From Arthrobacter sp. C2 (GTDB lineage Bacteria > Actinomycetota > Actinomycetes > Actinomycetales > Micrococcaceae): a DNA stretch of 64,000 nucleotides. The translations under genes and the position numbers were made by a program. Positions 9,335 through 18,154 of the stretch are shown here, piece by piece. Position 1 is the first letter of the stretch; each line of letters starts with the position of its first letter. The notes beneath the pieces were generated by a model that made no database searches, was not told the origin of the DNA, and saw only the letters and a program-made list of their open reading frames with translations. The DNA is taken from NCBI GenBank assembly GCA_024207135.1, contig CP042428.1, positions 1-64,000 of the forward strand, written 5' to 3'.

Positions 9335-9380
9335 GTCCCTGGCTCGGGCCCGATGGCCCGGCATACGGCGTCGACAAAGG

Positions 9381-9413
9381 AAAAGGGTGCAGTCCGTCGG
9401 ACTTCACCCTTTT
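9381..9413 (+). terminator. hairpin terminator after priA
   Basis: AAAAGGGTG (9381-9389) pairs with CACCCTTTT (9405-9413), and an inner AGTCCG/CGGACT stem continues the hairpin. The right arm itself ends in four Ts. It closes the histidine operon. Confidence 0.85.
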
Positions 9414-9481
9414 CCCGTCCCCGCCGGTGCGCCGCCGGACTCGGGTCGCGAAACAGGGCAGGGAACGGGCATGCTGGGAGG

Positions 9482-10297
9482 ATGAATCCGCGACCTCCCC
9501 TTGCCTTCGTCCCCGCCGAGACCGGGACCGTGCCCGCCGCCGTCTCCCGGATGGCCGGGGGCCAAGACATCGAGGCGGTCTGGATCAACCAGGCCGGTGG
9601 AACGACCTTCAGGATCGGGACGGGAACCCCCACCGACCGCTACCTCAAGTACGCACCGAAGGGCACCGGGGATACTGACTTCGCCACGGAAGCCGCGAGG
9701 CTGGAATGGGCCGCCCGTCACGCGCGGGTGCCGGAAGTGCTCGCGGTCGGCAGCGACGAGTCGGGAAGCTGGCTGCTCACCGCCGCACTGCCGGGCGAAT
9801 CGGCAGTGTCCGCGCAGTGGATGCGCCGCCCCGAGCTTGCCGCCCGCGCCCTGGGTGCCGGGCTGCGTGCGCTCCACGACGCCCTGCCCGTCCGGGACTG
9901 CCCCTTCGAATGGTCGGTGGCCGACCGCCTGCAGGCCTTCGAGCAGCGCATTGCGGCGGGCCAGGGACCGGAAAACTGGAGCCCCGAATACTCGCACCTG
10001 TCCATCCCCGGGGCCCGGGAGCTGCTGTCCGCTCCTCCGCTGCCCCTGGACCTGGTGGTGTGCCACGGGGATGCCTGCGCACCGAACACGCTGCTGGATG
10101 GGCATGGAAACTTCGCCGCCCACGTGGATCTGGGCGAGCTGGGTGTGGCCGACCGCTGGGCCGACCTTGCCGTCGCGGCGTGGAGCACCGTCTGGAACTA
10201 CGGACCCGGGTACGAGGTGCACGTGTATTCCGGCTACGGGATCGAACCGGATGCGACACGCATCGAGTACTACAAAATGCTCTGGGACCTGGGCTAG
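9482..10297 (+). CDS. aminoglycoside 3'-phosphotransferase-like kinase
   Basis: The 271-residue protein belongs to the APH/ChoK kinase fold. The catalytic loop HGDACAPNTLL is at about 195-205 and the metal-binding Asp at about 216 in HVDLGELGVADRWADLA, a pattern close to APH(3') enzymes. A substrate cannot be read from sequence, and many chromosomal actinobacterial members give little or no aminoglycoside resistance. The ATG is only six bases after a CATGCT hexamer, with GGGAGG too close to act as a normal ribosome site, so a leaderless start is plausible. Confidence 0.75.
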   Translation: MNPRPPLAFVPAETGTVPAAVSRMAGGQDIEAVWINQAGGTTFRIGTGTPTDRYLKYAPKGTGDTDFATEAARLEWAARHARVPEVLAVGSDESGSWLLTAALPGESAVSAQWMRRPELAARALGAGLRALHDALPVRDCPFEWSVADRLQAFEQRIAAGQGPENWSPEYSHLSIPGARELLSAPPLPLDLVVCHGDACAPNTLLDGHGNFAAHVDLGELGVADRWADLAVAAWSTVWNYGPGYEVHVYSGYGIEPDATRIEYYKMLWDLG

Positions 10298-10445
10298 GCC
10301 AGGCCCCGCAGCCGCCCTCCGGCCGTGCGTGGGCGAGCTTCGCCACATGGCCGCCACCATCCACCGTCGGGGATTTGCCGCGGCACGTGGGCAGCAGGGC
10401 GGTGGGCCGCGAATCGGCGGATCGGCCCCTGACGTGGGTGCAAGA

Positions 10446-10451
10446 TAGCAT
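10446..10451 (+). promoter_or_regulatory. -10 element of the SseB-family gene, leaderless arrangement
   Basis: TAGCAT lies six bases before the ATG at 10458. This favours that ATG over a GTG at 10452, which would sit directly against the -10 element. Confidence 0.45.
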
Positions 10452-10457
10452 GTGCAT

Positions 10458-11372
10458 ATGAGCGCGAATTCTCCTTCTTCCCCTTCCGGCCAGGGTGCCG
10501 AACGACACCTGCCCGGGCACATCGCCGCGGCCCTGTTGCGTGCCGGCGGCGCCGTCGATTCGGCGGGGCAAAGCTGGGAAGGCCGGGACCTGACCGGCGC
10601 GGGCAACCCGCTGCACAACTTCGACAACGACAACGGCCTGGTCGACCCGAAACTCGAGGCCGCCTTGGCCGCCCTGGTCGCGGGAACCGGCAGCGAGCAG
10701 CAGGTCCACGCAGCCCTGGCCGAGGCCCGGATCTACATCGCCGTGGTGGCCCAGCTGGCCGAGGGAGGCCTGGGGGAGCACGGCTTCACCGAGGACAAGG
10801 AAGCGGACATGGCGCTGGTCACGCTCACCGCCCCCGACGGACGCAAGGCCCTGCCCGTTTTCAGCAGCGTCGACAACCTCCAGGCCTGGCATGCCGAGGC
10901 ACGCCCCGTTGCCGTCTACGCCCCGCGGGCCGCGCTCTCGGCGGTTTCCGAGGATGCCCAGATGCTGGTCCTGGATCCCGGCGCGGAGTTCACCTTCGTG
11001 CTGCGCCGCCCGGGCATGTGGGCGCTGGCCCAGCAACGGGCGTGGATCCCCAGCTACCTCAACGAAGACCTTGCCGCGGTCGTTTCCGAGCAGGCAACCA
11101 GCGAGGATTCGCTGGCCTCGATCCACATGGCACCGGGCCAGGGCGTGGGCACGCGCACGGCCTCGGGCAGCTCGGTTCCCGGCGGGGGACCGGGCCCGGA
11201 ATTGCGCCTTGAATTCACCTTCCACCCGGGCATCGACGAGGCCGGGGCACGCGAATGCGTCTCACGGATCCACGCGCGGCTGGCCGCAAACCAGGAATTC
11301 GCCGAAGGCGTCGACTCGCTCGAGGTGGCCCTCAAGGCGGCGCCGGCAACGGCGCCGGACCCCGGCGCATGA
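10458..11372 (+). CDS. SseB family protein
   Basis: The 304-residue protein has an SseB N-terminal-type domain in its middle (EDKEADMALVTLTAPDGRKALPVFSS to YAPRAALSAVSEDAQ) and a C-terminal segment resembling the SseB C-terminal region. No catalytic motif is visible and no signal peptide is present. In this family the function is poorly known. Its stop overlaps the ATG of the MFS gene (ATGA), so the two are probably co-translated. Confidence 0.75.
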   Translation: MSANSPSSPSGQGAERHLPGHIAAALLRAGGAVDSAGQSWEGRDLTGAGNPLHNFDNDNGLVDPKLEAALAALVAGTGSEQQVHAALAEARIYIAVVAQLAEGGLGEHGFTEDKEADMALVTLTAPDGRKALPVFSSVDNLQAWHAEARPVAVYAPRAALSAVSEDAQMLVLDPGAEFTFVLRRPGMWALAQQRAWIPSYLNEDLAAVVSEQATSEDSLASIHMAPGQGVGTRTASGSSVPGGGPGPELRLEFTFHPGIDEAGARECVSRIHARLAANQEFAEGVDSLEVALKAAPATAPDPGA

Positions 11373-12712
11373 AATTCGGTCGCTACGGCCAACTGCTGAA
11401 GCAACCCGGGGTCGGTGCCCTGCTGCTGATCGGCATGGTCGCCCGGCTTCCGCACGCCGCGGTGGGCATGCTCCTGCTGCTGCACCTGGTCAACGAACTG
11501 GACCAGGACTGGGGCTCGGCCGGACTGGTCGTCGCGCTGATGACCATCGGCATCGCGCTGGGTGCGCCCTGGCGCGGGCACGTCGTTGACATGTACGGGC
11601 TGCGCCGGGCCCTGATCCCCTCGGTCATCGCCGAGGTCGTGATCTGGAGCATCGTCCCGCAGGTTTCCTTCATGTGGGTGCTGCCGCTGGTGTTCATCGG
11701 CGGGCTCTTCTCGCTGCCGGTCTTCTCCGTGGTGCGCACCGCGCTGGGCGTGATGACCACCGGGGAAACCCGGCGCTCGGCATTCGCGCTGGACGCCATG
11801 GCCACCGAGCTGGTTTTCATCGTCGGCCCCGCGGGGGCCGGCATCGTGGCCACTTCGCTGGACACCACGGTCGGGATGATCGGCATCGGGATCGCTTCCT
11901 CTGCCTCCGGGCTCGCACTGATGCTGCTGAACCCGCCCACGCGCTCCGGCCAGCCCGGCGCCGTCGCGCTCAAGGCCAACCCGCACGAGGAACGCCTCGG
12001 GGCCGAGGCCTCGCTGATCGCCGCCGGGCCCGGCGGCCTGGCCGACGTCGAGGGGGAGCTGATCCTGGCCGGCGCGAAGTCGGCCAAGGCCCGGATTGCC
12101 GCGCGCGGACGTGGTTTCCGGCACAGGTTCGGCTGGGTCAGCGCCTCGGTCGTCGCGGTGTTCATCGCGGCCTCCGGAGCCGGACTGGTGCTCTCGGGCA
12201 CCGAGGTCGGCATCCTGTCGCTCTTGGACGAGAACGGCAGCGAGGGCCAGCTGGGCATCGTGTTCCTGTTCTGGTGCGGCGCCTCTCTGGTGGGCGGCTT
12301 GGTGTACGGCAGCCTGAACCGGCGGATCTCCCCGATCGTGCTGCTGCTGGCCATGGCCGTGCTGACCGTTCCCATGGCCTTTGCCACCGACACCTGGCCC
12401 CTGGCACTGCTGTCCATCGCCCCCGGCATGCTCTGCGCCCCGGTGCTGTCGGCGGCCTCGGAATGGCTGACCGACCTGGTGGCGGAAAAACGCCGCGGCG
12501 AGGCCATGGGCTGGTACGGCTCGGCGCTGACCGGCGGCACCGCGCTGGGTTCCCCGATCACCGGGGCGACGGTGGACGGCTTCGGCGCCAACGCCGGATT
12601 CATCATGGTCGGTTTCCTCGGGGCGGTCATCTGCGCCGTGGCACTCGTGGCCCAGCAGGTCCGGCGCGCTCGCGCCCGTGGCCGGGCAAGGGTGCTGGTG
12701 CCGGAGAGCTAG
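11369..12712 (+). CDS. major facilitator superfamily transporter
   Basis: The 447-residue protein has about twelve hydrophobic segments in two halves, split by a cytoplasmic loop near residues 190-255 rich in Lys/Arg/Glu. The N-terminal half carries the MFS motif-A-like stretch VVDMYGLRRA. The substrate cannot be assigned; the architecture fits a drug or metabolite exporter. It starts within the stop codon of the SseB-family gene and is followed by a terminator. Confidence 0.85.
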   Translation: MKFGRYGQLLKQPGVGALLLIGMVARLPHAAVGMLLLLHLVNELDQDWGSAGLVVALMTIGIALGAPWRGHVVDMYGLRRALIPSVIAEVVIWSIVPQVSFMWVLPLVFIGGLFSLPVFSVVRTALGVMTTGETRRSAFALDAMATELVFIVGPAGAGIVATSLDTTVGMIGIGIASSASGLALMLLNPPTRSGQPGAVALKANPHEERLGAEASLIAAGPGGLADVEGELILAGAKSAKARIAARGRGFRHRFGWVSASVVAVFIAASGAGLVLSGTEVGILSLLDENGSEGQLGIVFLFWCGASLVGGLVYGSLNRRISPIVLLLAMAVLTVPMAFATDTWPLALLSIAPGMLCAPVLSAASEWLTDLVAEKRRGEAMGWYGSALTGGTALGSPITGATVDGFGANAGFIMVGFLGAVICAVALVAQQVRRARARGRARVLVPES

Positions 12713-12730
12713 GCCGAACCACGACCACAA

Positions 12731-12764
12731 AAAATCCCCCGCCGGACAACCGGTGGGGGATTTT
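12731..12764 (+). terminator. hairpin terminator after the MFS gene
   Basis: AAAATCCCCC (12731-12740) pairs with GGGGGATTTT (12755-12764), with an inner GCCGG/CCGGT stem. The T-run in the right arm makes it a typical factor-independent terminator. It would also work for transcripts arriving from the DUF1844 gene on the other strand. Confidence 0.88.
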
Positions 12765-12879
12765 GTGCCTTGTGGCCGAGCCGGGGCAGGAAGATCGAAG
12801 TTGCTCGAAGCCCCGGTGTGGTAAATCTCTCGGCCGCTAACGGTCCGTGGGTCGAAGTGTTACCTGGATTTCGGGGGTG

Positions 12880-13245
12880 TTAGTTCACCGGGCCGGTGAG
12901 CTTTTCGCCCGGGCCCTTGCCCGGCTCGTCGGGGAATGCGGAGGCCTCGCGGAAGGCCAGCTGCAGCGAACGCAGGCCGTCGCGCAACGGTCCGGCGTGC
13001 TGGGAACCGATTTCCGGGGCTGCGGAAGTGACCAGGCCGGCCAGTGCGGTGATGAGCTTGCGGGCCTCGTCGAGGTCCTTGAGCTCTTCGGCGTCGTGGC
13101 CCTCGGCCAGGCCGCATTTAACCGCGGCGGCGCTCATGAGGTGCACGGCGGCGGTGGTGATGATTTCAACGGCTGCCACCTCGGCAATGTCGCGAATCTC
13201 GTTGGTGGCGTTGTTGGAGTCCGGATTGGTTTCAGGAGTACTCAT
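12880..13245 (-). CDS. DUF1844 domain protein
   Basis: The 121-residue cytoplasmic protein contains the DUF1844 signature (VEIITTAAVHLMSAAAVKCG, then LKDLDEARKLITALAGL). Its role is unknown. Genes of this family commonly lie next to and divergent from infC in Actinobacteria, as here. The ATG at 13245 is preceded by GGAAAG. The longer reading upstream lacks this support. Confidence 0.85.
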   Translation of the reverse strand: MSTPETNPDSNNATNEIRDIAEVAAVEIITTAAVHLMSAAAVKCGLAEGHDAEELKDLDEARKLITALAGLVTSAAPEIGSQHAGPLRDGLRSLQLAFREASAFPDEPGKGPGEKLTGPVN

Positions 13246-13450
13246 ACTGCTAAGCTTTCCATAGACCGACTGAATCCGTGCATTTGGGTGCGTCCTCCAC
13301 TTCGGTGGATGCGACCGAAAGCGCCTGGGTTCAGTATGCAAGTGGAGGCCACTCCCACCCGCAGCAGCCGAATCAGGCGGCCGGGTAAGTTCGGTACCGA
13401 TTGATCCCGCGGGATTCGTCGGTTGGATGATTTTTCATCGATCGAATTCG

Positions 13451-13490
13451 AGGCCTTCGCCTGCACCTGCAGCCGAAGGCCTTTCCTTTT
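13451..13490 (+). terminator. infC: leader terminator / attenuator upstream of infC
   Basis: AGGCCTTCG (13451-13459) pairs perfectly with CGAAGGCCT (13474-13482), followed by TTCCTTTT. It has all the parts of an intrinsic terminator but lies about 40 bases before the infC start codon, inside the operon leader. It probably sets readthrough into infC-rpmI-rplT. No ORF ending here suggests another purpose; the upstream gene is on the other strand. Confidence 0.7.
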
Positions 13491-13520
13491 GTTGCGGTGG
13501 CCTGAAACTACGAACTACTC

Positions 13521-13534
13521 AGGAGCAACACATT
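13521..13534 (+). promoter_or_regulatory. infC: Shine-Dalgarno and AUU start codon of infC
   Basis: AGGAG at 13521-13525 is followed by six bases and ATT at 13532-13534, the first codon of the conserved IF3 N-terminus ([15 protein letters not shown]). The only upstream in-frame ATG is at 13427, before the leader terminator, so ATT is the best start. AUU starts on infC are known from E. coli, where IF3 discriminates against them and represses its own synthesis. Confidence 0.82.
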
Positions 13535-14560
13535 AGCGATCCACGCATTAATGATCGAATCCGCGTCCCAGAGGTGCGGCTTGTCGGGCCTGCCGGTGAA
13601 CAGGTTGGCATTGTCCGTATTGAGGATGCTCTTCGTCTTGCCATCGAGTCCGACCTTGATCTCGTGGAGGTGGCACCCACTGCCAAGCCTCCCGTGTGCA
13701 AGCTGATGGACTTCGGGAAGTACAAGTACGAGGCCGCCGTCAAGGCACGCGAAACGCGCAAGAACCAGACGAACACCGTGCTGAAGGAAGTCCGCTTCCG
13801 ACTGAAGATCGACACGCACGACTACGAAACCAAGGTCGGGCACGCACTGCGCTTCCTCGGCGCCGGTGACAAGGTCAAGGCCATGATCCAGTTCCGCGGC
13901 CGTGAACAGCAGCGTCCGGAAATGGGCATCCGCCTGTTGAACAAGTTTGCCGAGGCCGTTGCCGAAGTCGGCGCGGTCGAGTCGAGCCCCCGCATCGATG
14001 GCCGCAACATGGTCATGGTTGTTGGACCGCTGAAGAACAAGGCCGAAGCCAAGGCCGAAGCCCGTCGCCTGGAACAGCGTGACGCGGACAAGGCCAAGGC
14101 AGCGAACCCCAAGGCGAAGATGGACACCTCGGAGCCCCAGGGCGACATCGGCGGTTCGGTTGCCGATGTCATCGAGTCGGACATCATGGAAAAGCTTGCC
14201 AAGGTACGTGCGGAAGCAGCAGCCGAAGAGGCCGCCGCCAAGCTCGCACCCAAGGCCGCCCCGGTCAAGGCAGCCCCGGCAGTGGCCAAGGCCCCTGTCA
14301 AGGCGGCCCCGGTGCGCGATGCGTCCAGCCGTCCGGCAGCCAGCAAGGCTCCGGTTCGTCCGGCAGCCAGCAGGCCGACCACCGCACCGGCACCGGCCAC
14401 CGCTCCGGCACCGGCCGCCAAGCCGGTCGTTGCAGCCAAGCCGGTTGCAGCACCGAAGCCGATGGCCGTTCCCAAGCCAATGGCCATGGCTCCAAAGCCT
14501 GCGGGCAAGCCGGGTCCCAAGCCCGCAACCCGCGCCGCCAAGCCCGGGACGACCAAGTAA
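13532..14560 (+). CDS. infC: translation initiation factor IF-3 with long C-terminal extension
   Basis: IF3 keeps ribosomal subunits apart and checks the start codon. From the AUU start the protein is 342 residues. The N-terminal domain is about 1-75 ([20 protein letters not shown]), the C-terminal domain about 80-170 ([29 protein letters not shown]), and a Lys/Ala/Pro-rich tail with repeats such as KAAPVKAAP and AKPVAAPKP follows from about 180. Most bacterial IF3s end near 180 residues; Ala/Pro/Lys tails occur in related Actinobacteria. The tail is probably disordered and basic. Confidence 0.93.
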   Translation: MSDPRINDRIRVPEVRLVGPAGEQVGIVRIEDALRLAIESDLDLVEVAPTAKPPVCKLMDFGKYKYEAAVKARETRKNQTNTVLKEVRFRLKIDTHDYETKVGHALRFLGAGDKVKAMIQFRGREQQRPEMGIRLLNKFAEAVAEVGAVESSPRIDGRNMVMVVGPLKNKAEAKAEARRLEQRDADKAKAANPKAKMDTSEPQGDIGGSVADVIESDIMEKLAKVRAEAAAEEAAAKLAPKAAPVKAAPAVAKAPVKAAPVRDASSRPAASKAPVRPAASRPTTAPAPATAPAPAAKPVVAAKPVAAPKPMAVPKPMAMAPKPAGKPGPKPATRAAKPGTTK

Positions 14561-14683
14561 GGTCGTCCCGAGCAGGGCACGCTCGCAAGAGCAACACCAG
14601 AACCACGGATTCCCCCAAACGCGGGAGTTCGCAAGATCCCCGGCCCGACAGGTCCCCGGGAGCAAGTAAGGAGAACGGCGGAT

Positions 14684-14878
14684 ATGCCGAAGTTCAAGAC
14701 CCATAGTGGCGCCAAGAAGCGCTTCAAGCTCACCGGTAGCGGCAAGATCATGCGCCAGCAGGCCAACCGCCGTCACTACCTGGAGCACAAGTCCTCCCGC
14801 ATCACCCGTCGCCTGGCATCTGACCAGCTGGTCGCCAAGGCGGACGTCAAGACCATCAAGCGGATGCTCGGTATCTAA
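14684..14878 (+). CDS. rpmI: 50S ribosomal protein bL35
   Basis: This is the 64-residue ribosomal protein L35, a basic protein of the large subunit: [20 protein letters not shown] at the N-terminus and [11 protein letters not shown] in the middle are its conserved parts. It lies between infC and rplT, the usual order. AAGGAG stands upstream of the ATG. Confidence 0.97.
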   Translation: MPKFKTHSGAKKRFKLTGSGKIMRQQANRRHYLEHKSSRITRRLASDQLVAKADVKTIKRMLGI

Positions 14879-14984
14879 CTCCCGTCCGTCTTGGGATTCC
14901 GATCCTGGATTCCCGACCACATAAAGATTTTTCGCCAGACCGCCACGATGCGGCTGGGCGAGACAGAAACAAAGGAGTACACAC

Positions 14985-15620
14985 GTGGCACGTGTGAAGC
15001 GGGCAGTAAACGCCCATAAGAAGCGTCGCGTTATTCTTGAGCGCGCCAAGGGCTACCGCGGTCAGCGTTCGCGCCTGTACCGCAAGGCCAAGGAGCAGCT
15101 GCTCCACTCGTTCGTCTACAGCTTCGGCCACCGCCGCAAGCGCAAGGGTGACTTCCGTCGCCTGTGGATCCAGCGCATCAACGCTGCATCCCGCGCCAAC
15201 GGCCTGACCTACAACCGCCTGATCCAGGGCCTGAAGGCCGCTGAGGTCGAGGTTGACCGCCGCATGCTCGCCGAGCTGGCCGTGTCGGATGCCAACGCAT
15301 TCGCCACCCTGGTTGCCGTTGCCAAGAACGCCCTCCCGGCCGATGTCAACGCCCCGAAGGTCGCCGCCGCAGCCGTTGCTGCTCCGGTTGCCAAGAAGGC
15401 CGCTGCCAAGAAGGCTGCCGCTCCGGCCGCCGAAGCTGCAGAGGCTCCGGCCGGCTTCGTCATCAAGGGCAACGCCCAGTCGAACAAGTACCACGTTCCG
15501 GGCTCGACCTGGTACGACCAGACCGTTGCCGAAGTTTGGTTCGAGACCATCGAATCCGCCAAGGCAGCCGGCTTCGAGCCAGCAGGCGGCGAATCCCGCC
15601 AGCAGATCAAGGACGCCTAG
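14985..15620 (+). CDS. rplT: 50S ribosomal protein bL20 with an extra C-terminal domain
   Basis: Residues 1 to about 118 are a normal L20 ([35 protein letters not shown]), which organises 23S rRNA folding during assembly. An Ala/Lys-rich linker at about 121-156 then leads to a separate domain at about 157-200 with [20 protein letters not shown], a further Tyr, VWF and AGFEPA. That pattern (YHxPGS...Y...VWF...AGF) resembles a small stand-alone domain of nucleases and surface proteins (the sunset-type domain, from memory). At 211 residues the protein is much longer than the usual ~120. GTG start after AAAGGAG. Confidence 0.93.
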   Translation: MARVKRAVNAHKKRRVILERAKGYRGQRSRLYRKAKEQLLHSFVYSFGHRRKRKGDFRRLWIQRINAASRANGLTYNRLIQGLKAAEVEVDRRMLAELAVSDANAFATLVAVAKNALPADVNAPKVAAAAVAAPVAKKAAAKKAAAPAAEAAEAPAGFVIKGNAQSNKYHVPGSTWYDQTVAEVWFETIESAKAAGFEPAGGESRQQIKDA

Positions 15621-15643
15621 TCCTTGAGCTTCTAAGCTCTTGT

Positions 15644-15681
15644 CCAAAGGGACGGAATCGCTAGCGATTCCGTCCCTTTGG
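15644..15681 (+). terminator. 17-bp perfect hairpin after rplT
   Basis: Bases 15644-15660 and 15665-15681 are perfect reverse complements around a CTAG loop (CCAAAGGGACGG... and its complement). It follows the rplT stop by about 23 bases. There is no T-run after it, but the stem is very stable. It ends the infC operon. Confidence 0.75.
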
Positions 15682-15692
15682 CGTATCCCCGG

Positions 15693-15698
15693 TAAAGT
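15693..15698 (+). promoter_or_regulatory. -10 element of trmH-family gene, leaderless arrangement
   Basis: TAAAGT lies seven bases before the ATG at 15706. No Shine-Dalgarno is present. Confidence 0.5.
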
Positions 15699-15705
15699 CG
15701 TTCTC

Positions 15706-16614
15706 ATGAATCTTGCCGGAGACAACGAACTGACCATGACCAACGTCCGTGCCGAAAAGGTTCGCGAGGTGGCCCGACTGGCCACCCGCACCGGACGCGC
15801 CCGCAGCGGAGAGTTCCTGGCCGAGGGCCCGCAGGCCGTCCGGGAGGCCCTGCGCCTGCATCTTGAGAACGCCGAACATGGCCGGGCCGAGGTGGTCCGC
15901 GCGGTCTACGCAACCGAGGACTGCCTGGACAAGCACCCCGAACTCGAGGTCATGTCTAACAAGGCCGAGCGCGTGCACACCCGCTTGGTCAACCAGGAAG
16001 TCCTCGCGGCGATGGCCGACACCGTGACCCCGCAGGGCATCGTGGCCGTGTGCGTCATCCCCGAAACCAGCCTGCAGGACGTGGCTGCCACCAAGCCGCG
16101 CCTGGTGGCGGTGCTGACCCGCGTGCAGGACCCGGGCAACGCCGGAACCATCATCCGTGCAGCCGACGCCGCGGGCGCCGATGCCGTGGTGCTCACCAGC
16201 GGCAGCGTGGACATATACAACCCCAAGGCCGTGCGCTCCACCGTCGGCTCCATCTTCCACCTGCCCATCATCACCAACGCCGATTTCGGTGCGACCATGG
16301 CCGCATTCAAGGGCCAGGGCTCCACCATCCTGGCCGCCGACGGCTACGGGGCGGCGGACCTGGATGCCCTCCAGGACGCCAGCGCCGCACGTCGGGGAGG
16401 CAGCACCGAACCTGCCCCGGAGGGCCAGCCGGTGCTGGAGGATCCCACCGTGTGGGTCTTCGGCAACGAGGGCCAGGGCCTGGACGAGACCGAGCTGGCC
16501 GGAGCGGACCACCGGGTGGCGGTGCCGCTGTACGGGATCGCCGAATCGCTGAACGTGGGAACGGCCGCCACCATGTGCCTGTACGCCTCCGCGCGCGCCC
16601 AGCGCCGCGGCTGA
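15706..16614 (+). CDS. SPOUT-family RNA 2'-O-methyltransferase (TrmH/SpoU)
   Basis: The enzyme should 2'-O-methylate ribose in rRNA or tRNA using SAM. The 302-residue product has an N-terminal substrate-binding domain (RSGEFLAEGPQAVREAL) and a C-terminal trefoil-knot domain with the three SpoU motifs: NAGTIIRAADAAGADAV, VFGNEGQGLDETEL and VPLYGIAESLNVGTAATM. Position after rplT is conserved in Actinobacteria. The exact RNA target is unknown. The ATG at 15706 follows TAAAGT by seven bases; an in-frame ATG at 15736 is an alternative. Confidence 0.88.
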   Translation: MNLAGDNELTMTNVRAEKVREVARLATRTGRARSGEFLAEGPQAVREALRLHLENAEHGRAEVVRAVYATEDCLDKHPELEVMSNKAERVHTRLVNQEVLAAMADTVTPQGIVAVCVIPETSLQDVAATKPRLVAVLTRVQDPGNAGTIIRAADAAGADAVVLTSGSVDIYNPKAVRSTVGSIFHLPIITNADFGATMAAFKGQGSTILAADGYGAADLDALQDASAARRGGSTEPAPEGQPVLEDPTVWVFGNEGQGLDETELAGADHRVAVPLYGIAESLNVGTAATMCLYASARAQRRG

Positions 16615-16766
16615 GCCCACCCCGCCACGGGCAAAGCCGTGGCATAGGATGGGGCACGAATGCCGAAACACCATGTCAAGGCCTCCTGCCTGCCGACGGC
16701 CGGAGCTGCCGGACGGAACCTCATGCGGGAACATGGAACATACGAACCATAGAGAGTAGGGACGCC

Positions 16767-17714
16767 ATGGCAGCATCGGGCGGATCCAAAGCGGTGGTTG
16801 CCGCACTGGCGGCCAACCTGACCATTGCGCTGTTCAAGTTTGTGGCGTGGGCCGTGACGGCCTCATCCTCAATGCTCGCCGAAGCCATCCACTCGGTGGC
16901 CGACTCGGGCAACCAGGTCCTCCTGCTCGTCGGCGGGAAGAAGGCCCGGAGGGAAGCGGACCAGGAACACCCCTTCGGCTACGGCCGGGAACGCTACGTC
17001 TACTCCTTCATCGTCTCCATCGTGCTGTTCAGTGTCGGCGGCCTGTTCGCCCTCTATGAGGCGTGGCAGAAATTCAAGGACCCCCACGGCATCGAAGGAA
17101 AGTGGTGGTGGGTGCCACTGGCGGTGCTGATCGGCGCGATCATTGCCGAGGGATTCTCATTCCGCACCGCGATCAAGGAATCCAACCTGGTGCGCGGCAA
17201 GCAGTCCTGGGCCAAGTTCGTGCGGACCGCCAAGGCGCCGGAACTGCCGGTGATCCTGCTCGAGGACTTCGGGGCGCTCATCGGCCTGGTCCTGGCGCTG
17301 TGCGGCGTCAGCCTCACCCTGCTGACCGGAAACGGCGTCTTCGACGCCGCGGGCACCGCCTGCATCGGCCTGCTCCTGGTCGCCATCGCCATCGTGCTGG
17401 CGGTGGAAACCAAGTCCTTGCTGCTGGGCGAATCGGCAACCGCCGAGCACGTGAAACTGATCGCCTCGGCCATCACCGCCGAGGGCGCGCGCCTGATCCA
17501 CCTCAAGACCCTGCACCTGGGGCCCGAGGAAATCCTGGTCGCGGCGAAGGTCTCCGTGCCCGCCAACGCCACCGGGGCACAGATTGCCGCCGCGATCGAC
17601 GGGGCCGAATCACGGATCCGCGCCGCGGTGGAGCACAAGTGCGTGATCTACATCGAGCCGGACATCCTGATCTCCACCGATACCGTGCCCGAGACGGCTG
17701 CGGGGAAGGGCTAG
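16767..17714 (+). CDS. cation diffusion facilitator family transporter
   Basis: CDF proteins export divalent metals (Zn, Mn, Fe, Co) in exchange for protons. The 315-residue product has about six membrane segments. The metal-site helix is SMLAEAIHSVADSGNQ, followed by HPFGYGRERYVYSF, both hallmarks of the family, and a second site LLEDFGALIGLVLA. A cytoplasmic C-terminal domain follows from about residue 220. Metal specificity cannot be read with confidence. It may share a transcript with the Nudix and peptidase genes five bases downstream. Confidence 0.88.
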   Translation: MAASGGSKAVVAALAANLTIALFKFVAWAVTASSSMLAEAIHSVADSGNQVLLLVGGKKARREADQEHPFGYGRERYVYSFIVSIVLFSVGGLFALYEAWQKFKDPHGIEGKWWWVPLAVLIGAIIAEGFSFRTAIKESNLVRGKQSWAKFVRTAKAPELPVILLEDFGALIGLVLALCGVSLTLLTGNGVFDAAGTACIGLLLVAIAIVLAVETKSLLLGESATAEHVKLIASAITAEGARLIHLKTLHLGPEEILVAAKVSVPANATGAQIAAAIDGAESRIRAAVEHKCVIYIEPDILISTDTVPETAAGKG

Positions 17715-17719
17715 ATTCC

Positions 17720-18154
17720 ATGGCCTACAAGCAAATAGTCGCAGCCGCGATCCTGGATTCGCTCAGTGCCCCGAGCAAGCTGCTTGCCGCCCGGCGCACC
17801 TCCCCGCCGATGCTGGCCGGGTTGTGGGAATTTCCCGGCGGCAAGCTTGAACCGGGGGAGAGCTGCGAAGCCGGGGTCCGGCGCGAACTGGCCGAGGAAC
17901 TCGGTGTCCGGGTGGTTCTGGGCAGCGAGGTGTTCGGGCCCGTTCCCGAGGGCTGGGTGCTGAACGAGACCGCGGCGATGCGCGTGTGGTTCGCCGAGAT
18001 CTCCGACGGAACCCCGGACACCCTCGAGGACCACGACCAACTGGCCTGGGTCGACCTGGACGTGGACGCCCTGGAGGCCCTGGACTGGATCCCGGCGGAC
18101 CTGCCGATCGTGCACGCGGTGCTCGCCGACACGCTGGCCGGAGCCACACGGTGA
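17720..18154 (+). CDS. Nudix hydrolase, MutT-like
   Basis: The 144-residue protein has a complete Nudix box GX5EX7REUXEEXGU at residues 41-63 (GKLEPGE ... RELAEELGV), preceded by GLWEFPGG as in 8-oxo-dGTP diphosphatases. A MutT-type nucleotide clean-up role is likely, with an 8-oxo-dGTP substrate inferred from WEFPGGK and the short length. Its stop overlaps the GTG of the next gene. Confidence 0.87.
   Translation: MAYKQIVAAAILDSLSAPSKLLAARRTSPPMLAGLWEFPGGKLEPGESCEAGVRRELAEELGVRVVLGSEVFGPVPEGWVLNETAAMRVWFAEISDGTPDTLEDHDQLAWVDLDVDALEALDWIPADLPIVHAVLADTLAGATR

Noticed and set aside
16660-16752. 30-codon frame before the CDF transporter
   Set aside because: No Shine-Dalgarno, no recognisable features, and composition like the surrounding non-coding DNA.
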